Below are positions 53,261-53,336 of a stretch of 53,336 nucleotides of DNA, in pieces; position 1 is the first letter of the stretch, and every line of letters starts with the position of its first letter. Position numbers and translations under genes: made by a program. Source of the stretch: Candidatus Aquivivens invisus (GTDB lineage Bacteria; Omnitrophota; Gorgyraeia; Aquiviventales; Aquiviventaceae); NCBI GenBank assembly GCA_001804415.1, contig MHGA01000004.1:1-53336 (forward strand), written 5' to 3'. Under the pieces are notes generated by a model. It worked only from the letters and a program-made list of their open reading frames with translations, did not search any database and had not been told where the DNA came from.

Positions 53261-53300
53261 CTATGTGTAATGTTCAAGGTGTAAAGTGTAAGGGTAAAGT
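53261..53300. repeat. Short AT-rich tandem-repeat tract at the window edge
   Basis: GTGTAATGTTCAAGGTGTAA and GTGTAAGGGTAAAG units. The remaining 36 bases (a CACCTACAGGTG palindrome) contain no feature I can name. Confidence 0.55.
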
Positions 53301-53336
53301 CGTACTTTAGCCACCTACAGGTGACATGGGTTTCTC

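Overview
The window is a dense, GC-rich bacterial chromosome segment with 52 protein genes. All but one read on the minus strand, so transcription runs right to left. The two large secreted proteins at the left end begin their mature part with a LTLVTYYPSPRGVYNEL segment. I know that signature from secreted proteins of the candidate phylum Omnitrophota (former OP3). The diaminopimelate-aminotransferase (DapL) lysine route and the short tandem repeats between genes also fit that group. The phylum assignment is an inference, about 70 % sure.

Layout in transcription order (right to left): a lipid glycosyltransferase, family-4 uracil-DNA glycosylase and priA. Next is one plus-strand TPR gene, convergent with priA. 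Then come fmt, two galT paralogs, gapA-pgk-tpiA-secG and an oligopeptide ABC transporter (binding protein, two permeases, two ATPases). These are followed by glgC, thiG, leuB, asd, truA and rplM-rpsI, then a full arginine set argC-J-B-D-F-G-H. A lysine/diaminopimelate set follows (lysA-dapF-dapA-dapB-dapL), then folK-panC-panD-nadX, a 44-residue basic protein, uvrA, a TPR protein with exbB/exbD, a small winged-helix protein and cutA. Last is a leader region followed by four prepilin-like genes and two tandem beta-roll spike proteins.

The main discovery is in the leader before the prepilin genes. It holds both halves of a cyclic-di-GMP-I (GEMM) riboswitch aptamer: GGGCAAAC, a GNRA-capped hairpin and GGACGC on one side, then CAAAGCTACGGGCC and GTCGCCGAGTTGCCGA on the other. 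The halves are separated by a ~153-nt double-hairpin insertion in the ligand-binding joining strand. An intrinsic terminator follows at once, and its 3' arm can also pair with the aptamer. This implies c-di-GMP control, intact or broken, of a pilus/adhesin surface operon.

The second theme is repeats. Nearly every gene junction carries a tract of ~8-bp imperfect direct repeats, often as two inverted arms around a short spacer, so the tract can fold into a long hairpin. Single-arm tracts also sit in frame inside uvrA, lysA, asd and truA. They form the cleaved leaders of the prepilins and the C-terminal tails of many enzymes. There are also true mobile-looking elements: two 145-bp copies with 22-bp terminal inverted repeats and 9-bp target duplications, a relative sharing the same core, a 130-bp element with perfect 16-bp ends, and short GC-rich palindromes inside coding sequences.
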